This document shows positions 35,020 through 43,032 of a stretch of DNA of 64,000 nt, one piece after another. This DNA is from Curtobacterium pusillum (lineage in GTDB: Bacteria > Actinomycetota > Actinomycetes > Actinomycetales > Microbacteriaceae): NCBI RefSeq assembly GCF_007673235.1, contig NZ_VDZH01000003.1, positions 219,158 through 283,157 of the forward strand, written 5' to 3'. Position numbers and translations under genes: made by a program. The stretch's first letter is position 1; every line of letters begins with the position of its first letter. Under the pieces are notes generated by a model. That model had not been told where the DNA came from and did not search any database. It was given only the letters and a program-made list of their open reading frames with translations.

Positions 35020-36119
35020 GTCGTCCTCCGTTCCACGCTGCGGCCGACCCGGGCGACCACCTCGTAGTTGATCGTGCCGACGGCCGCCGCCCAGTCCTCG
35101 ACCGCGGGGTCGCCGTTCGCCGGGTCGCCCCAGAGCACGGCCTCGTCGCCGACCTGCACGTCGGCGTCACCGATGTCGACGTGCATCGCGTTCATGGCCA
35201 CACGCCCGACGACCGGGAACGTCCGGTCGCCGATGCGGACCGAGACGCGGTTGCCGAAGTCGCGGTCGAAGCCGTCCGCGTAGCCGAGGCCGATGACCGC
35301 GAGCCGCGTGTCCGTCTCGGCACGCCAGGTGTAGCCGTAGCTGACGCCCTCGCCGGCCCGGACCGGCACCGTCCGGAGCACCGCTGCCGTCACCCGCATC
35401 GCCGGGCGGAGACCGAGGTCGGCCGAGGTGCGGTCGGCGAAGGGGCTGAGGCCGTACAGCGCGAGACCGACCCGGGCGACGTCACGACGGGTCTCCGGGA
35501 CGGCGAGACCCGCGGCGCTGGCAGCGAGGTGCACCATGTCGGGCACGATGCCGTTCGCGGCGAGGCCGTCGAGCGCCCGCTGGAGTGCGGCGTCCTGGTC
35601 GAGGTCGTCCGCGCGGGAGGCGTTCGCCAGGTGCGACATGAGTCCCTCGACGCGGGTGCGGTTCCCGCTGCGGGCCAGACGCCCGGCGGTCGCGAAGAGC
35701 TCCGCCCACTCGGACTCGACCGCGCCGTTGCGGCTCAGGCCCGTGTCGACGCAGACGTGCACCTCCGGGACCTCGGAGTCGGCGGCCGCGGCGAGCTGCG
35801 ACACGCTCGACACCGCCGGGGTGATGCCGTACCGGGCCGCGCGACGGAAGTCCTCGTCGGGGGCGTGCAGCCACGCGAGGATCCGGACGCCCTCGTCGAT
35901 GCCCGCCTGCCGCAGCGCGACCGCTTCGTCGATGTCCGCGACGCCGAGCCACTCCGCGCCGGCGTCCACGAAGGCCTGCGCTGCCTCTGCTGCGCCGTGC
36001 CCGTACCCGTTGGCCTTGACGACCGCGATGACGCCGGACGGGGCCACCTGTTCGGCGACCCGACCGTAGTTGGCGATCAGTGCCTCCCGGTCGACCGTGA
36101 TGCCGGTGAACGCACTCAC
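35016..36119 (-). CDS. Alanine racemase paralogue (copy 2)
   Basis: This 367-residue protein is a second fold-type III racemase, clearly divergent from copy 1. PLP-lysine Lys35 lies in VVKANGYGHG and the catalytic Tyr in VSYGYTWRA. The block that is normally MDQ reads GRVAMNAMHVDIG, with Asp replaced by Asn. The start is GTG at 36119, with AAGGGGG 7 nt upstream. The 5' end of the gene, with this ribosome-binding site, is duplicated in tandem just upstream. Whether it racemises alanine, serine or another amino acid cannot be told from sequence. Confidence 0.85.
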   Translation of the reverse strand: MSAFTGITVDREALIANYGRVAEQVAPSGVIAVVKANGYGHGAAEAAQAFVDAGAEWLGVADIDEAVALRQAGIDEGVRILAWLHAPDEDFRRAARYGITPAVSSVSQLAAAADSEVPEVHVCVDTGLSRNGAVESEWAELFATAGRLARSGNRTRVEGLMSHLANASRADDLDQDAALQRALDGLAANGIVPDMVHLAASAAGLAVPETRRDVARVGLALYGLSPFADRTSADLGLRPAMRVTAAVLRTVPVRAGEGVSYGYTWRAETDTRLAVIGLGYADGFDRDFGNRVSVRIGDRTFPVVGRVAMNAMHVDIGDADVQVGDEAVLWGDPANGDPAVEDWAAAVGTINYEVVARVGRSVERRTT

Positions 36120-36193
36120 GACGCGACCCCCTTGGCGATCAGCGACAGAACCGTCGCCGGTCGGTCGACCGTGATGCCGGTGAACGCACTCAC
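36116..36193 (-). CDS. 25-codon leader ORF 2 (repeat-derived), coupled to alr copy 2
   Basis: A GTG start with AAGGGGG upstream encodes VSAFTGITVDRPATVLSL..., whose first ten residues equal those of alr copy 2. Its TGA overlaps the alr GTG as GTGA. A similar LIA(N/K) segment appears in both, so the ORF looks like a degenerate alr 5' copy. Whether the peptide is made is unknown; the overlap suggests translational coupling. Confidence 0.45.
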   Translation of the reverse strand: MSAFTGITVDRPATVLSLIAKGVAS

Positions 36194-36267
36194 GACGCGA
36201 CCCCCTTGGCGATCAGCGACAGAACCGTCGCCGGTCGGTCGACCGTGATGCCGGTGAACGCACTCAC
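36190..36267 (-). CDS. 25-codon leader ORF 1 (repeat-derived), coupled to acpS and leader ORF 2
   Basis: This ORF is identical in sequence to leader ORF 2. Its GTG overlaps the acpS stop (GTGA) and its TGA overlaps the GTG of leader ORF 2. With the alr junction this makes three consecutive GTGA couplings between acpS and alr copy 2. Confidence 0.42.
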   Translation of the reverse strand: MSAFTGITVDRPATVLSLIAKGVAS

Positions 36268-36644
36268 GCCTGTTCCCCTGTTCCTTCCAGGACCACGAAC
36301 GCCGTCGCGATCCCTCCGTCGTGCGAGAGCGAGAGGTGCACCGACCCGACCCCCCGCGATTCCGCCACCCGCTGCGCCCCCTGGCGCAGCGTGAGCGACG
36401 GGTTCCGCTGGTCGTCGGAGACGACCTCGAGGTCCTGCCAGCTCAGCCCCGCACTCGACCCGAAGGCCTTGATCAGCGCTTCCTTCGCCGCGAACCGGGC
36501 GGCGAGGGACGCGATCGGTCGGGGCTCCCCGTCGCGGAGGAGCTCCGACGGGGTGAACAACCGCGCGCGCATCGCCGGCGTCCGGTCGAGCACCCGCTCG
36601 AACCGCTCCAGGTCGACCACGTCGACCCCGATGCCGATGATCAT
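36264..36644 (-). CDS. acpS: Holo-[acyl-carrier-protein] synthase
   Basis: The 126-residue AcpS transfers phosphopantetheine from CoA to ACP. Marks are the N-terminal GIGVDVVDLERFERVL with Mg2+-binding Asp, and RFAAKEALIKAFG with the metal-binding Glu. It starts 7 nt after the glmS stop and ends in the GTGA overlap with the leader ORF, within the glmS-acpS-alr operon. Confidence 0.96.
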   Translation of the reverse strand: MIIGIGVDVVDLERFERVLDRTPAMRARLFTPSELLRDGEPRPIASLAARFAAKEALIKAFGSSAGLSWQDLEVVSDDQRNPSLTLRQGAQRVAESRGVGSVHLSLSHDGGIATAFVVLEGTGEQA

Positions 36645-36651
36645 CGTGCGA

Positions 36652-38499
36652 CTACTCGACGGTGACCGACTTCGCGAGGTTGCGCGGCTGGTCGACGTCG
36701 AGGCCCTTGGCCGCGGCGAGCTCCATGCCGAACATGTGCAGCGGCGCGACCGCGAGCAGCGGCTCGAACAGCGGCGTCGCGAGCGGGATGCGCAGGACCT
36801 CGTCGGCGAAGGGCAGCACGGCGGCGTCGCCCTCTTCGGCGATCGCGATCACCCGGGCACCGCGGGCGCGGATCTCCTGGATGTTCGAGACGACCTTCGG
36901 GTGCAGCGACCGCGGGTCACGCGGGGACGGCACGATCACGAAGACGATCTGGCCGGGCTCGATGAGCGCGATCGGGCCGTGCTTGAGCTCCCCGGCGGCG
37001 AAGCCCTCGGCGTGGATGTACGCGAGCTCCTTGAGCTTCAGCGCACCCTCGAGCGCGATCGGGTACCCCACGTGGCGTCCGAGGAACAGGACGCTGCGGG
37101 TGTCGGCCATCCAGCGGGCGAGGTCCTTGATGCCGGACGCGTCGTCGATGGTCTGCTGCAGCTTCGGCGCGAGCCCCTCGAGCTCGGCGACCTGCTCCGC
37201 GATCTGCTCGGCCGTCAGCGTGCCCCGGAGGGTGGCCAGGTGCAGCCCGAGCAGGTACAGCGCGACACCCTGGGCGATGAAGGCCTTCGTCGACGCGACG
37301 GCGACCTCGGGCCCGGCGTGCGTGTAGATCACCGCGTCGGACTCGCGCGGGATCGTCGCTCCCTGGGTGTTGCAGATCGAGAGGACCTGGGCGCCCTGCT
37401 CACGGGCGTACTTGACGGCCATGAGCGTGTCCATGGTCTCGCCGGACTGGCTGATCGAGACGACGAGCGTGCGGTCGTTCAGCACGGGGTCGCGGTAGCG
37501 GAACTCGTGGGCGAGCTCGACCTCGACCGGGATGCGGGCCCACTGCTCGATGGCGTACTTGCCGAGGATGCCGGCGTACGCGGCGGTGCCGCAGGCGATC
37601 ACGATGACGCGGTCGACCGTCGCCAGGCGCTCGGCGATCGGGTCGAGGTCGGTCAGCGTCACGGCGCCGTCGTGCACGCGACCGAGGATCGTCTTCGCGA
37701 CGGCCTCGGGCTCCTCGCTGATCTCCTTCGCCATGAAGGAGCTCCAGCCGCCCTTGTCGGCGGCGGAGGCGTCCCAGTTCACCTCGAACTCGGACGGCGT
37801 CGCGGGGGTGCCGTCGAAGTGGATGACGTCGACACGGTCGGGGCGGATCGTGGCGATCTCGTCCTGCCCGATGGCGAGGGCTCGCTGCGTGAACGCCACG
37901 AACGCTGCGACGTCCGAGCCCATGAAGTTCTCGCCGTCGCCGAGGCCGACCACCAGCGGGGAGTTGCGACGGGCGCCGACGACGACGCCGGGCTGGTCGG
38001 CGTGCACGACGAGGAGCGTGAACGCACCCTCGAGCCGCTGCACGGCCTGCTGCATGGCGCTGGTCAGGTCACCGGTCTCGCGGAAGGACCGCGCGACGAG
38101 GTGCGCGGCGACCTCGGAGTCGGTCTCGCTGAGGAACTCGACACCTTCGGCCTGCAGCTCGGCGCGGAGCTCGGAGAAGTTCTCGATGATGCCGTTGTGG
38201 ATGAGGGCGAGCTTGCCGCCGTCCGCCAGGTGCGGGTGCGCGTTGCCGTCGGTCGGCCCGCCGTGGGTCGCCCAGCGGGTGTGTCCGATGCCCGTGCCGC
38301 CGTCGGCGATCGGGTGCGACTCGAGCTCGTCGACGAGGGCCTGGAGCTTGCCGGCCTTCTTCGCCGAGGCCAGCTCGTGCGAGCCGTCGACGACGGCGAT
38401 GCCCGCCGAGTCGTAGCCGCGGTACTCGAGCCGACGGAGACCACCGAGGAGCACGTCCTGGCTGCTGTTGCTGCCGACGTAGCCGACGATTCCACACAT
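36652..38499 (-). CDS. glmS: Glutamine-fructose-6-phosphate aminotransferase (isomerising)
   Basis: GlmS makes glucosamine-6-phosphate for peptidoglycan precursors. The 615-residue protein begins MCGIVGYVG, whose Cys becomes the catalytic N-terminal nucleophile. It has the glutaminase domain (1-240) and two SIS domains (SISQSGETMDT; SVLFLGRHVGYPIALEG) and ends in KSVTVE. The start is set by MCGIVGY and by TAGGAT 7 nt upstream. The glmS promoter faces gpx across a 70-bp gap. Confidence 0.97.
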   Translation of the reverse strand: MCGIVGYVGSNSSQDVLLGGLRRLEYRGYDSAGIAVVDGSHELASAKKAGKLQALVDELESHPIADGGTGIGHTRWATHGGPTDGNAHPHLADGGKLALIHNGIIENFSELRAELQAEGVEFLSETDSEVAAHLVARSFRETGDLTSAMQQAVQRLEGAFTLLVVHADQPGVVVGARRNSPLVVGLGDGENFMGSDVAAFVAFTQRALAIGQDEIATIRPDRVDVIHFDGTPATPSEFEVNWDASAADKGGWSSFMAKEISEEPEAVAKTILGRVHDGAVTLTDLDPIAERLATVDRVIVIACGTAAYAGILGKYAIEQWARIPVEVELAHEFRYRDPVLNDRTLVVSISQSGETMDTLMAVKYAREQGAQVLSICNTQGATIPRESDAVIYTHAGPEVAVASTKAFIAQGVALYLLGLHLATLRGTLTAEQIAEQVAELEGLAPKLQQTIDDASGIKDLARWMADTRSVLFLGRHVGYPIALEGALKLKELAYIHAEGFAAGELKHGPIALIEPGQIVFVIVPSPRDPRSLHPKVVSNIQEIRARGARVIAIAEEGDAAVLPFADEVLRIPLATPLFEPLLAVAPLHMFGMELAAAKGLDVDQPRNLAKSVTVE

Positions 38500-38506
38500 G
38501 GCACCG

Positions 38507-38562
38507 ATCCTACGGTCTGCCTGGACACCGACCCTGCGAAGCAGCAGGGCTGGGGATAACGT
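38507..38562. promoter_or_regulatory. Divergent leaderless promoters of glmS and gpx
   Basis: On the minus strand TAGGAT (38507-38512) ends 7 nt before glmS ATG. On the plus strand TAACGT (38557-38562) ends 7 nt before the gpx ATG. Neither gene has a ribosome-binding site there. Confidence 0.55.
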
Positions 38563-38569
38563 TTGGGAC

Positions 38570-39055
38570 ATGGGACGGTTCGATGACATCGCGATCACGA
38601 CACTGCACGGCGAGGACACCACCTTCGGGGCCTACGCGGACAAGGTGGTGCTCGTGGTGAACGTCGCCTCGCGGTGCGGCCTCGCCCCGCAGTACGAGCA
38701 GCTCGAGGCGCTCCAGAAGGAGTACGGCCCGCGCGGCTTCACCGTGCTCGGGTTCCCGAGCAACCAGTTCCTGCAGGAGCTCGGCAGCTCCGAGGCCATC
38801 GACGAGTACTGCTCCACCACGTGGGGCGTCACCTTCCCGATGTCCGAGAAGGTCAAGGTGAACGGCAAGAGCGCCCACCCGCTCTACCAGGCCCTCAAGG
38901 AGACCCCGGACGCCGAGGGCAAGGCCGGCCGCGTCACGTGGAACTTCGAGAAGTTCCTGGTCGCGCCGGACGGCACGGTCACGCGCTTCCGGCCGACCAC
39001 GAAGCCGGACGCACCGCAGGTGATCGCCGCGATCGAGGCGGCCCTGCCCGCCTGA
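38570..39055 (+). CDS. Glutathione peroxidase family thiol peroxidase
   Basis: The 161-residue Gpx/BsaA protein has peroxidatic Cys in NVASRCGLAPQYEQLEAL, the Gln of FPSNQF and the WNFEKFLV block with the Trp-Asn-Phe. Actinobacteria lack glutathione, so this Cys-Gpx probably uses thioredoxin or a mycothiol-linked reductant. The longer in-frame start at 38498 is rejected because it lies within the glmS promoter; the ATG at 38570 has TAACGT 7 nt upstream. Confidence 0.93.
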   Translation: MGRFDDIAITTLHGEDTTFGAYADKVVLVVNVASRCGLAPQYEQLEALQKEYGPRGFTVLGFPSNQFLQELGSSEAIDEYCSTTWGVTFPMSEKVKVNGKSAHPLYQALKETPDAEGKAGRVTWNFEKFLVAPDGTVTRFRPTTKPDAPQVIAAIEAALPA

Positions 39056-39089
39056 CGCGCCGCGTCCTGCGGACGCACCCCGAGCACTG

Positions 39090-39145
39090 GACGGGAGGCC
39101 CGGATCACGTGGGCCGGTCGGCTCACGTGATCTGCGCCTCCCGTC
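39090..39145. repeat. Inverted repeat between gpx and coaA (related to dispersed family)
   Basis: 22-bp arms (GACGGGAGGCCCGGATCACGTG at 39090-39111; complement at 39124-39145) with two mismatches and a 12-nt loop. The GCGCCTCCCGTC half resembles the pnkp-linker copy. It may terminate gpx; its end is also the start of the coaA -10 region. Confidence 0.7.
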
Positions 39146-39147
39146 TG

Positions 39148-39153
39148 TACGCT
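39148..39153 (+). promoter_or_regulatory. -10 element of a predicted leaderless coaA promoter
   Basis: TACGCT ends 7 nt before the coaA ATG, with no ribosome-binding site between. Confidence 0.5.
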
Positions 39154-39160
39154 CGTTCCC

Positions 39161-40105
39161 ATGCCGATCCCGGAGACCACCGTCGCGCACCCGACCCCCT
39201 TCGTGGAGATCCCGCGTGGCGAGTGGTCGCAGCTCGCTCCGAAGGAGCACCTGTCGCTCACCGAGACCGAGATCGTGCAGCTGCGCGGTCTCGGCGACCG
39301 GTTGGACATGCAGGAGGTGCAGGAGGTCTACCTCCCGCTGTCGCGGCTGCTGACGCTGTACGCCGCCGGAGCCCGGAACCTGCACGCGTCGACCTCGGCG
39401 TTCCTCGGTGACCGAGCCGGACGCACGCCGTTCGTGATCGGTGTCGCCGGGTCCGTCGCCGTCGGGAAGTCGACCGTCGCGCGACTGCTCCGCGAGCTCA
39501 CGAAGCGCTGGCCGGACACCCCGCGCGTGGAACTCGTCACCACCGACGGGTTCCTGTACCCGAACGCCGAGCTCGAGCGCCGCGGGATCATGGACCGGAA
39601 GGGCTTCCCGGAGTCCTACGACCGTCGCTCCCTGCTGCGGTTCGTGAGCCAGGTGAAGAGCGGCGCGACCGAGGTCCGGGCGCCGTACTACTCGCACCTG
39701 GTCTACGACATCGTGCCGGACGCCGAGATCGTCGTGCGACAGCCGGACATCCTCATCGTCGAGGGCCTCAACGTGCTCGCGCCACCGGTGCACGGGCGAC
39801 TCGCGCTGTCCGACCTGTTCGACTTCACGATCTACGTCGACGCCAAGACCAAGGACATCGAGGCCTGGTACGTCGACCGGTTCCTGGCCCTGCAGGAAGA
39901 GGCGTTCTCGAGCCCGGACTCGTTCTTCCACCGGTTCGCCTCGCTGTCGCGCGACGACGCGGTCCAGACGGCGACCCAGGTCTGGCGGGCGATCAACGAG
40001 CCGAACCTGCTCGAGAACGTGCTGCCGACGCGCTCCCGGGCGACCCTCGTGCTGAAGAAGGCGGCGGACCACAAGGTGTCGTCGGTGCTGCTCCGCAAGA
40101 TCTGA
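39161..40105 (+). CDS. coaA: Type I pantothenate kinase
   Basis: CoaA phosphorylates pantothenate, the first step to CoA. The 314-residue P-loop kinase has Walker [38 protein letters not shown] and DFTIYVDAK, all hallmarks of type I PanK. It is monocistronic with a -10-like TACGCT 7 nt before the ATG. CoA is also needed by the nearby acpS product. Confidence 0.96.
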   Translation: MPIPETTVAHPTPFVEIPRGEWSQLAPKEHLSLTETEIVQLRGLGDRLDMQEVQEVYLPLSRLLTLYAAGARNLHASTSAFLGDRAGRTPFVIGVAGSVAVGKSTVARLLRELTKRWPDTPRVELVTTDGFLYPNAELERRGIMDRKGFPESYDRRSLLRFVSQVKSGATEVRAPYYSHLVYDIVPDAEIVVRQPDILIVEGLNVLAPPVHGRLALSDLFDFTIYVDAKTKDIEAWYVDRFLALQEEAFSSPDSFFHRFASLSRDDAVQTATQVWRAINEPNLLENVLPTRSRATLVLKKAADHKVSSVLLRKI

Positions 40106-40107
40106 AC

Positions 40108-40177
40108 GCAAAACACCGGTGTTCGTGTGTCGCACCGCGCCATGCGGGTGTTCGACCGACGAACACCGGTGTCTTGC
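40108..40177. terminator. Convergent terminator between coaA and glmM
   Basis: 19-bp arms with one mismatch (GCAAAACACCGGTGTTCGT at 40108-40126; complement at 40159-40177) span 32 nt of loop. They fill the gap between two convergent stop codons. Confidence 0.75.
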
Positions 40178-40203
40178 GGAGGACCTACGCGGACGCCGAC
40201 GCC

Positions 40204-41577
40204 CTACGCGGCGTCGAGCGCCAGACGCTCCTGCACAACCGCGGCGAGCTCGTCGGCGATGCGCTGGGCGTCCTCCTGCGAGGCGGCCTCGACCATCACA
40301 CGGACGACGGGCTCGGTCCCGGACGGACGCAGCAGCACCCGGCCGGTGTCACCGAGCGCAGCGGAGGCGGCGGCGACCGCGTCCTGCACGCCCTGGTCGG
40401 CCAGCCCGTGCCGATCGACGCCGCGCACGTTGAGGAGCACCTGCGGGAACACCGTCATGCACGAGGCGAGCTCCTGCAGCGACTTGCCCGTGCGCGCCAT
40501 CTCGGCGACGAGGTGCAGCCCCGTGAGGATGCCGTCACCCGTGGTCGCGTACTCGTTGAAGATCACGTGGCCGGACTGCTCACCGCCGAGGGAGAACCCG
40601 CCCTCGTTCATCTTCTCGAGGACGTAGCGGTCACCCACCGCGGTCTGCTCCACCGCGATGCCGGCGTCCGCCATCGCCCGGATCAGTCCGAGGTTCGACA
40701 TCACCGTCGCGACGAGGGTGTCCGACACGAGGTGTCCGCGCTCCTTGAGCGACAGCGCCAGGATCGCCATGATCTGGTCGCCGTCGATCGCGTTGCCGGC
40801 GGCGTCGACCGCGAGGCAGCGGTCCGCGTCGCCGTCGTGCGCGATGCCGACGTCCGCACCGTGCGACAGCACCGCACGGGCCAGGTTGTCGATGTGGGTG
40901 GACCCGACACCGTCGTTGATGTTCATGCCGTCCGGGTCGGCCCCGATCAGCGTGACCTTCGCCCCGGCGTTCACGAACACCTCGGGCGAGACCCCGGCGG
41001 CAGCACCGTTCGCGCAGTCGAGCACGACGTGCAGACCGTCGAGCCGGTGCGGCAGCGTACCGAGCAGGTGGACGACGTAACGGTCCTCGGCGTCGGCGAA
41101 GCGGGTGATGCGACCGACCTCGGCGCCCGTGGGGGTCGGTGCGGAGTGGTCGTGCATGGCCGCTTCGATGCGGTCCTCGACCTCGTCGGGGAGCTTGCGG
41201 CCGCCCGCTGCGAAGAACTTGATCCCGTTGTCCGGCGCGGGGTTGTGCGACGCGGAGATCATCACGCCGAAGTCGGCGTCGATGTCCGCGACGAGGAACG
41301 CCGCTGCGGGAGTGGGGATGACCCCGGCGTCGAGCACGTCGACGCCGGCGGAGGCGAGCCCGGCCGCGACAGCGGCACCGAGGAACTCACCGGAGACGCG
41401 CGGGTCGCGCGCCAGGACCGCGCGAGGGCGCGGTCGACCGGACGCCCGACGGGCGTCCGCATGGTGTCCGTGTGTGAGGACGGCCGCGCTCGCCTGGGCA
41501 AGACCCAGTGCGAGCGCGGCCGTCAGCTCGCCGTTGGCGAGACCACGAACCCCGTCGGTACCGAACAGACGCGGCAT
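40204..41577 (-). CDS. glmM: Phosphoglucosamine mutase
   Basis: GlmM converts glucosamine-6-phosphate from GlmS to glucosamine-1-phosphate. The 457-residue hexosephosphate mutase has phosphoserine motif ISASHNP, metal loop DGDADR, sugar-binding GEQSGH and C-terminal [14 protein letters not shown]. It lies 22 nt downstream of rpsI in the rplM-rpsI-glmM cluster, a standard actinobacterial order. Confidence 0.97.
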   Translation of the reverse strand: MPRLFGTDGVRGLANGELTAALALGLAQASAAVLTHGHHADARRASGRPRPRAVLARDPRVSGEFLGAAVAAGLASAGVDVLDAGVIPTPAAAFLVADIDADFGVMISASHNPAPDNGIKFFAAGGRKLPDEVEDRIEAAMHDHSAPTPTGAEVGRITRFADAEDRYVVHLLGTLPHRLDGLHVVLDCANGAAAGVSPEVFVNAGAKVTLIGADPDGMNINDGVGSTHIDNLARAVLSHGADVGIAHDGDADRCLAVDAAGNAIDGDQIMAILALSLKERGHLVSDTLVATVMSNLGLIRAMADAGIAVEQTAVGDRYVLEKMNEGGFSLGGEQSGHVIFNEYATTGDGILTGLHLVAEMARTGKSLQELASCMTVFPQVLLNVRGVDRHGLADQGVQDAVAAASAALGDTGRVLLRPSGTEPVVRVMVEAASQEDAQRIADELAAVVQERLALDAA

Positions 41578-41599
41578 TGCGATCTTCAGCCGGTGACGA

Positions 41600-42085
41600 C
41601 TAGCGCTTCGAGAACTGCGAAGCCTTGCGGGCCTTCTTGAGACCGGCCTTCTTGCGCTCGATGACGCGCGCGTCGCGGGTGAGGAACCCGGCCTTCTTGA
41701 GGGTCGCGCGGTTGTTCTCGCGGTCGATCTCGTTCAGCGTGCGGGCGATGGCGAGGCGGAGAGCGCCGGCCTGACCCGAGGGGCCGCCACCGGTGATGCG
41801 GGCGACGACGTCGTACGAGCCGAGGAGCTCGAGGACCTTGAACGGGTCGTTGATGAGCTGCTGGTGCAGCTTGTTCGGGAAGTAGTCCTCGAGCGTGCGG
41901 CCGTTCACCGTGAACGAGCCGGAGCCCGGCACGAGACGGACGCGCGCGATGGCCTCCTTGCGGCGCCCGACGGCACCGCCGGAGACGTTGAGGATCTGAC
42001 GGGGAGCAGCCTCGGCAGCGGCGGGTGCGCTCTCCGTGGTGAAGCTCTCCGGGGTCTGGTCGAGGGAGTCAGCGATCTGAGCCAT
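41600..42085 (-). CDS. rpsI: 30S ribosomal protein S9
   Basis: The 161-residue S9 has [15 protein letters not shown], the [17 protein letters not shown] block and the basic C-terminal tail ending SQFSKR, which reaches toward the P-site tRNA. An N-terminal extension of about 35 residues (Ala/Glu-rich) is typical of actinobacterial S9. rplM is 38 nt upstream. Confidence 0.98.
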   Translation of the reverse strand: MAQIADSLDQTPESFTTESAPAAAEAAPRQILNVSGGAVGRRKEAIARVRLVPGSGSFTVNGRTLEDYFPNKLHQQLINDPFKVLELLGSYDVVARITGGGPSGQAGALRLAIARTLNEIDRENNRATLKKAGFLTRDARVIERKKAGLKKARKASQFSKR

Positions 42086-42123
42086 GAGTTTTACCTAGTC
42101 CTTGGAAGTCGTCGTGGCCGGAA

Positions 42124-42570
42124 CTACTGTGCGACCTGGTCGAAGGTGTACGCCTTGGGCTGCTGCGCCGAGTGCGGGTGCTCCGCGCCGGCGTAGACCT
42201 TCAGCTTCTTGAGCTGCTCACGACCGAGGGTGTTCTTCGGGAGCATGCCGCGGATCGCCTTCTCGACGGCGCGGGTCGGGTGCTTCTCGAGCATCTCCGG
42301 GTAGGAGGTCGCCGTGAGGCCGCCCGGGTAACCCGAGTGGCGGTAGTAGACCTTCTTCGCGAGCTTCGAACCGGTCAGGGCGACCTTGTCCGCGTTCACG
42401 ATGATGACGTAGTCACCCATGTCCATGTGCTGGGCGAAGGTGGCCTTGTGCTTGCCGCGCAGGAGCGCCGCGGCGTGGGTGGCGAGGCGGCCGAGGACGA
42501 CGTCGGTCGCGTCGATGACGATCCAGTCGTGCTGGACGTCTGCCGGCTTCGGGGAGAACGTACGAGTCAC
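42124..42570 (-). CDS. rplM: 50S ribosomal protein L13
   Basis: The 148-residue L13 has the family signature ([29 protein letters not shown] and [21 protein letters not shown]). The start is GTG with a GC-rich leader. It heads the rplM-rpsI-glmM transcription unit. Confidence 0.98.
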   Translation of the reverse strand: MTRTFSPKPADVQHDWIVIDATDVVLGRLATHAAALLRGKHKATFAQHMDMGDYVIIVNADKVALTGSKLAKKVYYRHSGYPGGLTATSYPEMLEKHPTRAVEKAIRGMLPKNTLGREQLKKLKVYAGAEHPHSAQQPKAYTFDQVAQ

Positions 42571-42625
42571 AGTGGTGCTGCTTTCGTGTCGAGGTGAGGA
42601 GTCCGTGAATCCCGCTCCGGTGGGT

Positions 42626-42651
42626 GTTCACGCGGGAGAACCCGTGTGAAC
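42626..42651 (-). promoter_or_regulatory. Hairpin in the rplM leader
   Basis: GTTCACGCGGG (42626-42636) and CCCGTGTGAAC (42641-42651) pair over 11 positions with one mismatch, inside a predicted ~130-nt 5' leader of rplM-rpsI. It could be an autoregulatory ribosomal-protein leader; this is inference. Confidence 0.35.
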
Positions 42652-42709
42652 GGCCCGGTGGAGGGCTCATCTGACTGTCCGGCGCACAGAGCGCGCAGAC
42701 CAAGGTGAG

Positions 42710-42738
42710 AGCCTACCCGACGCAGGTCCGGTTGTCGA
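42710..42738 (-). promoter_or_regulatory. rplM: rplM-rpsI promoter
   Basis: On the minus strand -35 TCGACA (42733-42738) and -10 TAGGCT (42710-42715) are spaced by 17 nt. Confidence 0.6.
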
Positions 42739-42754
42739 ACGGGGCCGCGTGGGG

Positions 42755-42830
42755 GCTGTTCCGCGCGTAGGAGGCCGTTCCGCTCGTAGGAGGCCGTTCC
42801 GCTCGTAGGAGGCTGTTCCGCGCATGGGAG
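42755..42830. repeat. 19-bp tandem repeat, 4 copies
   Basis: Units at 42755, 42774, 42793 and 42812 follow GC(C/T)GTTCCGC(T/G)CGTAGGAG; the second and third are identical. The array ends inside a long hairpin and lies just upstream of the rplM promoter, in the 462-nt gap between the nuclease gene and rplM. Confidence 0.9.
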
Positions 42831-42857
42831 GCAGGCCGTTCCTGCCTCCCATGCGCG
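42819..42857. terminator. 17-bp perfect hairpin downstream of the nuclease gene
   Basis: Arms 42819-42835 and 42841-42857 (CGCGCATGGGAGGCAGG and its complement) enclose a 5-nt loop. It may terminate the nuclease transcript although it is about 175 nt past the stop codon and has no T-run. Confidence 0.6.
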
Positions 42858-42905
42858 ATTCTGCTTTCCAGGTCACGCGCGATGGGTCGGAACGCACGCA
42901 GGGAC

Positions 42906-42947
42906 GGACTGGAGGCGCGGTGCCAGCTGGCACCGCGCCTCCAGTCC
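42906..42947. repeat. Perfect 42-bp palindrome, dispersed CTGGAGGC family
   Basis: The two 21-nt halves are exact reverse complements with no loop (GGACTGGAGGCGCGGTGCCAG and its complement). It is the tightest copy of the family and lies in the nuclease-rplM gap. No gene was found in 42571-43032. Confidence 0.9.
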
Positions 42948-43032
42948 GGCAGCTGGTCGCGGCCAGGGCCGCGTTGAGTGAGCAGGAATGGTCGGATCCA
43001 CACCACGAACGCGACCATTGCTGCTCACTCGA

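Larger units (their letters stand above)
36089..36268. repeat. 74-bp tandem direct repeat, 2.4 copies
   Basis: Exact copies at 36089-36162 and 36163-36236, and a third partial copy of ~31 nt from 36237, share GGTCGACCGTGATGCC and following sequence. The unit holds the first 31 nt of alr copy 2 plus 43 nt ending in its ribosome-binding site. Seventy-four is not a multiple of three, so no in-frame fusion results; instead short ORFs are created. Confidence 0.95.

Noticed and set aside
36089..36268. CRISPR array
   Set aside because: The 74-bp copies are head-to-tail with no spacers, and no cas gene is present.
42571..43032. tRNA, rRNA or small ORF in the 462-nt gap
   Set aside because: Only repeats, hairpins, a promoter and the leader of rplM were seen; no cloverleaf or convincing small ORF.
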